This document shows, in pieces, positions 61,001-64,000 of a stretch of DNA of 64,000 nt. A program made the translations under genes and the position numbers. How positions within the stretch are numbered: the stretch's first letter is position 1; each line of letters starts with the position of its first letter. Origin of the DNA: Paenibacillus sabuli (lineage in GTDB: Bacteria > Bacillota > Bacilli > Paenibacillales > Paenibacillaceae); contig NZ_JACXIZ010000026.1 in the NCBI RefSeq assembly GCF_014705605.1, positions 62,001 through 126,000 of the forward strand, in the 5' to 3' direction. The notes below the pieces were generated by a model. It saw only the letters and a list, made by a program, of their open reading frames with translations. It ran no database searches and was not told where the DNA came from.

Positions 61001-61134
61001 TCGCCAATATTCGCAAGCGTCTGGAGACGCTGCCCGGGTCTTCGCTGTCGATTCGATCCGAGCTCGGCAGGGGGACGACGGTGACCTTGATGATTCCGTT
61101 GGAGAAGGGCATGGGGGGGCTGAGGGTTGTATAG
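58009..61134 (+). CDS. Hybrid sensor kinase: 7TM-DISM, HisKA, receiver and LytS-type kinase modules
   Basis: 1041-aa membrane kinase. Order: N-terminal helix, extracellular jelly-roll sensor (LNGEWTFYQGQM, about 45-205), seven membrane helices (about 210-435), HisKA with H456 in RTSHELKTPLHG, HATPase (VADENRLRQILYNLVHNAIKH), receiver domain (ILVVDDEPSN; D756 in IVDVMMPDGSG), then a second LytS-like kinase module with H847 in QIKPHFLYNALSS and a second HATPase (PFVENAIRHG...GIGIPP-type). Two phosphorylation chemistries in one chain are unusual. GTG 58009 follows a G-rich site. It overlaps its response regulator by 8 nt. Confidence 0.9.
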   Translation: MRHNDRLRETVATGLILLFFAVLVAGIFYPATARPQTLAAQRGVLDLRGWDFARQGSVQLNGEWTFYQGQMRTTLEEGGGSVAEQPIYTEVPGTWNGGSGAGDLPSKGSGTYRLLVRLPESGLELGLQVPSIRMAHRLYVNGRLEGGSGVPATGPDAFEPGNTPYDAYFYAREDQLEVVVQVANYNFMNGGIVGGLTLGLTERIAEQTNWRLGLDIGLLLLLILFGIYQLGLYVLDRNDKGDLYSGLFMLLLALYHALYHEKVAQRLLPEAPFELMYKLMEASQFGSQIVYMLFIAAVAPAVMPRRLVQLLLLPFYGYLATVLILPYGMHTAFKYPFVAYQMLLSLVMLGRMVEQLVRAPRAKIDETGRRREQQELILLLGAATALLVYLVNTSMYSENLLHSQLGTRVGIVGFVACAVILLARRHFHAYAEARRLSAALMQANELKDELLLRTSHELKTPLHGMTNMASAMLQDETGELSARQRQRLWLIQDTSTKLSMLVRDLIDLARLKHDDLQLHSTAVDAAVAADIVLELLRFELSGKPVRLHNAIAPGTHVQADENRLRQILYNLVHNAIKHTREGSVVLRAADRDGRITLYVADTGEGIAPGRREAVFAYLEREHGHRAADGYPGMGVGLYISRMLAQRMHGSLAVEWSEPGIGTRMALTLPGAAVAASPPKVELFRPRRQAREHPLPLELVEGEEAATILVVDDEPSNLYVLLALLHAQPYNVVTALSVREAMAKLKTSGRIDLVIVDVMMPDGSGLDLCRSLRQQYSLVDLPILIATVKDAPEDIALGFRAGANDYVTKPFQGEALLARIHNLLELQAHFRDAVRHELAFHQAQIKPHFLYNALSSVISFCYTDGDKAAYLLTMLSQYLRYLLEVDHTEAVATLERELLLIEAYVEIEQARFGDRIDYWSDIESGLEGALVPPLCLQPFVENAIRHGLFDKEGAGTVSLVIRKRGAEMEVKIADDGAGIPPSRLQRILAGERDAGSLGIANIRKRLETLPGSSLSIRSELGRGTTVTLMIPLEKGMGGLRVV

Positions 61135-62221
61135 AGCATGCATTGTCGAGGACGAGCAGCCGATCAACGATCTGATGAAGGTGCTGCTGGTCCGCAGCGG
61201 CGAATACGAGATTGTCGGAAGCTTCACGAGCCCGATCGAGGCGCTGAGCGCCATGGCGCAGCTGAAGCCGGATGTTGTGTTCGTCGATGTGGAGATGCCG
61301 CGGATGAGCGGACTGGAGCTGGCTCGGCGTCTGCAGGGCGAATCGCACCATTCGGAGATCGTATTCACGACCGCCCACGCGCAATATGCGCTCGGGGCCT
61401 TCGATGTCGCTGCGCTCGATTATATTCTGAAGCCGGTGACGCCGCAGGAGATCCGCCGCGTCACGGAGCGTCTGGGGAAGCGACGCAGCCGTCCGAGCGA
61501 AGCGGCTGCGCCGGCGCAGCCGCGCATTCGCTGCTTCGGCCCGTTCGAGGTGCGCAGCTCCAAGGGGGCGCTGGTCCGCTTTCGCACGCGCAAGGTGGAG
61601 GAAATGTTCGCTTATCTGCTCTGTCATCCGAATCGGACGATTCGAAAATGGGTCCTGATTGAGCTGCTCTGGCCGGAAGCGGACGAAGAGAAAGGCTCGC
61701 AGAGCTTGTATAACACCATCTACTTGCTCAAAAAGACGCTCAAAAGCAATGAGCTGGGGATGGAGCTGACGAAGCTCAACGACGGCTATGCGCTGGTGAC
61801 CGGCGATGTGCGCTATGACGCGCTGGAATTGCAGCAAGGCGAGACGGGGCCGCTCGATGAGGAACAGGCGGAGCGGACCTGCGCGCTCTATCGGGGGCCT
61901 TTGTTCGAGGGCAAGCCATATCCGTGGAAGCTGGCGGCCGATCAGGCGTACAGCAACCGCTATGAAGAGCTGATGCAGGAGCAGATCGTCAGGCGCCTCG
62001 AGCGGGAGGATTGGAAGCGGGCGGCAGATCTGCTGGAAGCTTATCTGGCGCGGTTTCCGCTCGATGAGGAGCAGGCGGAGCGGCTCATCGACGTATATCT
62101 TGCCCAGGGCAGCCCGGACAAGGCCGCCGGGTACTATGCGCGGTTTTGCAGGCTGTATCGCCAGGAGCTCGAGCTGGAGCCGCCCGAGACGATTCGCCGC
62201 AAGGCGGCGTCCTCGCTTTAG
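61127..62221 (+). CDS. Response regulator with BTAD/SARP-like output domain
   Basis: 364 aa. Receiver domain (ACIVEDEQPINDLMKVLL; D54 in VFVDVEMPRMSG; K in YILKPV) is followed by an OmpR-like winged helix (IRCFGPFEVRSSKGALVRFRTRKVEEMFAYLLCHPNRTIRKWVLIELLWPEAD) and a TPR-like bacterial transcriptional activation domain (LDEEQAERTCALYRGPLFEGKPYPW, then helical repeats). TTG at 61127 overlaps the kinase stop, indicating coupling. It is the output partner of the hybrid kinase; the target genes are unknown. Confidence 0.9.
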   Translation: MYRACIVEDEQPINDLMKVLLVRSGEYEIVGSFTSPIEALSAMAQLKPDVVFVDVEMPRMSGLELARRLQGESHHSEIVFTTAHAQYALGAFDVAALDYILKPVTPQEIRRVTERLGKRRSRPSEAAAPAQPRIRCFGPFEVRSSKGALVRFRTRKVEEMFAYLLCHPNRTIRKWVLIELLWPEADEEKGSQSLYNTIYLLKKTLKSNELGMELTKLNDGYALVTGDVRYDALELQQGETGPLDEEQAERTCALYRGPLFEGKPYPWKLAADQAYSNRYEELMQEQIVRRLEREDWKRAADLLEAYLARFPLDEEQAERLIDVYLAQGSPDKAAGYYARFCRLYRQELELEPPETIRRKAASSL

Positions 62222-62235
62222 CCGGCCCCTTCGCC

Positions 62236-62248
62236 AATGATTCTCATT
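62236..62248. promoter_or_regulatory. Fur-box-like palindrome upstream of the CDF gene
   Basis: AATGATTCTCATT is the complement of AATGAGAATCATT, a common Fur-box core, and extends to CAATGA/TCATTG. It lies 24 nt upstream of the -35. Confidence 0.45.
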
Positions 62249-62271
62249 GACAGGATCCATACAATGTTCAT

Positions 62272-62300
62272 TTGTCAGCGCAGCCCTTCTAGAATATAAT
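62272..62300 (+). promoter_or_regulatory. Sigma-A promoter of the CDF transporter gene
   Basis: TTGTCA (62272-62277), 17-nt spacer, TATAAT (62295-62300), then TAATTATAAAG. Confidence 0.8.
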
Positions 62301-62356
62301 AATTATAAAGAAGGAATGAATATAAATGGTGAACTTCATGAGAGGAGGCGGCAGCT

Positions 62357-63334
62357 GTGAGGAATCGGGAACGGACGCACGGACCGGCGGCTCGCGCCAA
62401 AGCGGCCGAGGATTATCATCATGTCACGCATCGCAAGGAGCAGCGGACGTCGAAGAAGACGCTGTGGATTACGCTGCTGCTGACGTTGTTTTTTACGATC
62501 GTGGAGGTGGTGGGCGGGCTGCTCTCCGGCTCGCTCGCGCTGTTGTCGGACTCGGCCCATATGATCTCGGACGTGGTGGCGCTGAGTCTGAGCATGGCGG
62601 CGATCTATATGGCCGCGCGCCGGCCGAACCGAAAGTATACGTACGGCTTTTTGCGCTTCGAAATTATCGCATCGTTCCTCAACGGGCTGGCGCTGGTCGC
62701 GATCGCGGTCGGCATCTTCGTCGAGGCCGTGCGGCGCATGCTGCACCCGCAGGCGGTCGAGCTGCCGCTGATGCTGGCCGTCGCAGCGGTCGGCCTCGTC
62801 GTCAATGTCGTGCTGACGGCGGTGCTGAGCCGCAGCATGCGGGAGGAGAACAATCTGAATGTCCGCAGCGCGCTGTGGCACTTCATCGGCGATCTGCTGA
62901 GCTCGATCGGCATCATCGTATCCGGGCTGCTGATGCTCTGGACCGGGTGGGCGCTGCTCGATCCGATCGTGAGCGTCCTCGTCGGCGGCATCATTGCCGT
63001 CGGTGGTATGCGCATCGTTCGCGAGTCGTATCTGGTGCTGATGGAATCGGTGCCGGAGGCGTTCGACCTGGAGCGCATCCGCGGCGACATCGCCGGAGTG
63101 CCGGGCGTGCGGGATGTGCACGAGCTGCATCTGTGGGCGGTCTCGACCGACCACTACTCGCTGACCGGGCACGTGCTGGTCGGCAATGAGGCGCAGCCGT
63201 TCCTGCTGCTGGAGGAAATTAACCAGATGCTGCGGGAACGCTACGGTATCGGCCATTCGACGATTCAGATGGAGCACCCGTCCATTCACGATCACGGGGC
63301 CTACGGCCGGCAATTTGCAAGCGCGTCGTCATGA
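62357..63334 (+). CDS. Cation diffusion facilitator metal exporter (CzcD/ZitB-like)
   Basis: 325-aa CDF transporter. Six hydrophobic segments. The HxxxD metal site in helix II is LLSDSAHMISDVVALSLS, and in helix V SALWHFIGDLLSS. The cytosolic C-terminal domain has RDVHELHLWAVSTDHYSLTGHV. An HHVTH cluster near residue 20 may bind metal. GTG 62357 follows GAGGAGG. Zinc, cobalt, manganese or iron export cannot be told apart, though the Fur-box-like site upstream hints at iron. Confidence 0.94.
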   Translation: MRNRERTHGPAARAKAAEDYHHVTHRKEQRTSKKTLWITLLLTLFFTIVEVVGGLLSGSLALLSDSAHMISDVVALSLSMAAIYMAARRPNRKYTYGFLRFEIIASFLNGLALVAIAVGIFVEAVRRMLHPQAVELPLMLAVAAVGLVVNVVLTAVLSRSMREENNLNVRSALWHFIGDLLSSIGIIVSGLLMLWTGWALLDPIVSVLVGGIIAVGGMRIVRESYLVLMESVPEAFDLERIRGDIAGVPGVRDVHELHLWAVSTDHYSLTGHVLVGNEAQPFLLLEEINQMLRERYGIGHSTIQMEHPSIHDHGAYGRQFASASS

Positions 63335-63346
63335 CGCGCTTTTTTG
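63319..63346 (+). terminator. Terminator overlapping the CDF stop codon
   Basis: AAGCGCGTC (63319-63327) pairs with GACGCGCTT (63333-63341), followed by T5. The stop TGA is within the stem-loop. Confidence 0.93.
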
Positions 63347-63648
63347 TATGCGGAGCGCTTGGCCTGGCAGCGGTGCTGGGTAGCGTGTCGTGGCAGCGAT
63401 GCTGGGTAGCGTGTCATGGTGTCATGGTAGTGTGTCTGGTGGCGGAGTCTGGGAGCGGCACTTGGTAGCGGCATTGCAATGGTACTGCAGTGGCATTGTA
63501 GTGGTGCTGCAATTGGTGCTGTGGCGCTGCGGTGGTGCTCGGTAGTACTGGCGAGATCATATTGCGGATGCACGCCGCAAGTGACCGCCGGAGGCAGGAT
63601 TCATGCGGACTGCTCTTGTTCGTGCCACGAAGCGAACGCAAGCGGCTC
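63347..63648. other. Low-complexity intergenic DNA
   Basis: Degenerate GTGCTGGGTAGCGTGTC and GTAGTGGTGCTGCAAT-type repetition with strand-biased G/T content. No gene, promoter or RNA recognised. Confidence 0.6.
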
Positions 63649-63780
63649 TAACGGACAAGGGAGACGCTTAGCGGGGATTATGAGCCGTGCAGGTGGCGGA
63701 AATGACTGCTAAGCGTCGCTGGTGTCCATTAGAATCGCGTAGCGTTCAAATGATGCGTTAAGCGTCGCTGGTGTCCGGTA
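63649..63780. repeat. Palindromic repeat locus C (three 25-nt units)
   Basis: Forward unit 63649-63673, inverted units 63707-63731 and 63756-63780, the last two 49 nt apart. Same family as the loci near 25.8 and 56.6 kb. Confidence 0.83.
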
Positions 63781-63843
63781 GAGCTGTCACCCCGCGCCAG
63801 CTCGTCCGGCCCCGCTCCCGTAGGTGGCTGAGACGGAATGTGG

Positions 63844-63849
63844 TACAAT
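63844..63849 (+). promoter_or_regulatory. -10 element of the last gene
   Basis: TACAAT 91 nt before the ATG at 63940; the -35 is not clear. Confidence 0.4.
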
Positions 63850-63939
63850 ATACGAACGATTGAATACTCGGATTGGCAGGCGTGCCGGAGGCTGCGGAGC
63901 TTCGCGGACTCCGGTGCGCCACAAGCAGGAGGGATACAC

Positions 63940-64000
63940 ATGAGAACCATCGAACCCACTGAGGTGCAGCGCCGCATCGACCGCCTGCAGGGGCAGGAGC
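63940..64000 (+). CDS. Start of an unidentified gene (3' partial)
   Basis: ATG at 63940 with AGGAGGG 8 nt upstream opens a frame (MRTIEPTEVQRRIDRLQGQE) that continues past the window end. The phrase TEVQRRID resembles the opening of rhodanese-like proteins, but 20 residues are too few to name it. Confidence 0.6.
   Translation, partial: MRTIEPTEVQRRIDRLQGQE

Noticed and set aside
25821-63780. CRISPR array suggested by regularly phased palindromes
   Set aside because: Units are imperfect, occur in both orientations with at most four per locus, spacer segments are related between loci, and no cas gene is present.
1-64000. tRNA, rRNA and riboswitches
   Set aside because: I scanned intergenic regions by eye for cloverleaf ends, T-loop sequence and known riboswitch cores and saw none; a tRNAscan/Infernal run would settle it.

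Overview
The window is a G+C-rich chromosomal segment of a Gram-positive, probably spore-forming Bacillota of the Paenibacillus/Cohnella type. The evidence is purine-rich AGGAGG ribosome binding sites, sigma-A type promoters, lipoprotein solute-binding proteins, a Spo0E-like phosphatase, a holin-like type I toxin, and a high density of small carbohydrate-use operons each with its own local regulator. No rRNA, tRNA or CRISPR array was seen.

Layout. 1-6.9 kb: an ABC importer (5' end outside the window) followed by three GH76 alpha-1,6-mannanases, two without and one with a signal peptide. 7.1-18.1 kb: an accessory block with an Rpn-type nuclease, an A+T-rich NucS/DUF5655-like nuclease, an XRE regulator, a Spo0E-like peptide, a MazG-like pyrophosphohydrolase translationally coupled to a PLD-SF2 helicase, a holin-like type I toxin/antisense RNA pair, and a 1287-aa SF1 helicase-PLD fusion with Mokosh type II architecture. 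18.8-28.0 kb: a DapA/NanA-family lyase, an ABC importer, a secreted sialidase-like protein with a recent 184-aa duplication, and an FAD oxidoreductase. 28.2-33.4 kb: AraC, IclR, MarR and ArsR regulators, with an FAD monooxygenase divergent from marR across a perfect palindrome. 33.6-42.6 kb: a GH2 glycosidase under an ArsR-type operator, AraC, a beta-propeller protein, ThpR, a decayed beta-lactamase-family pseudogene, an esterase-GH43 fusion and RidA. 42.9-49.1 kb: a tripartite tricarboxylate transporter, a sulfatase and a ROK regulator behind a promoter carrying a cre-like site. 49.3-52.3 kb: a LacI regulator and FucI sharing an operator motif. 52.7-64 kb: mostly core functions (DinB, a DEAD-box RNA helicase, a short chemotaxis transducer with a sigma-D-like promoter, SpeE, a hybrid histidine kinase with a BTAD response regulator, a CDF metal exporter) and the start of one more gene.

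Most genes fit a lifestyle of foraging on plant and fungal polysaccharides: secreted enzymes cut polymers, ABC or TTT systems import fragments, and cytosolic glycosidases or isomerases finish the work. The two items most worth follow-up are the 7-18 kb defence-like block and a family of 25-nt palindromic units phased about 50 nt apart at three intergenic loci (25.8, 56.6 and 63.7 kb).
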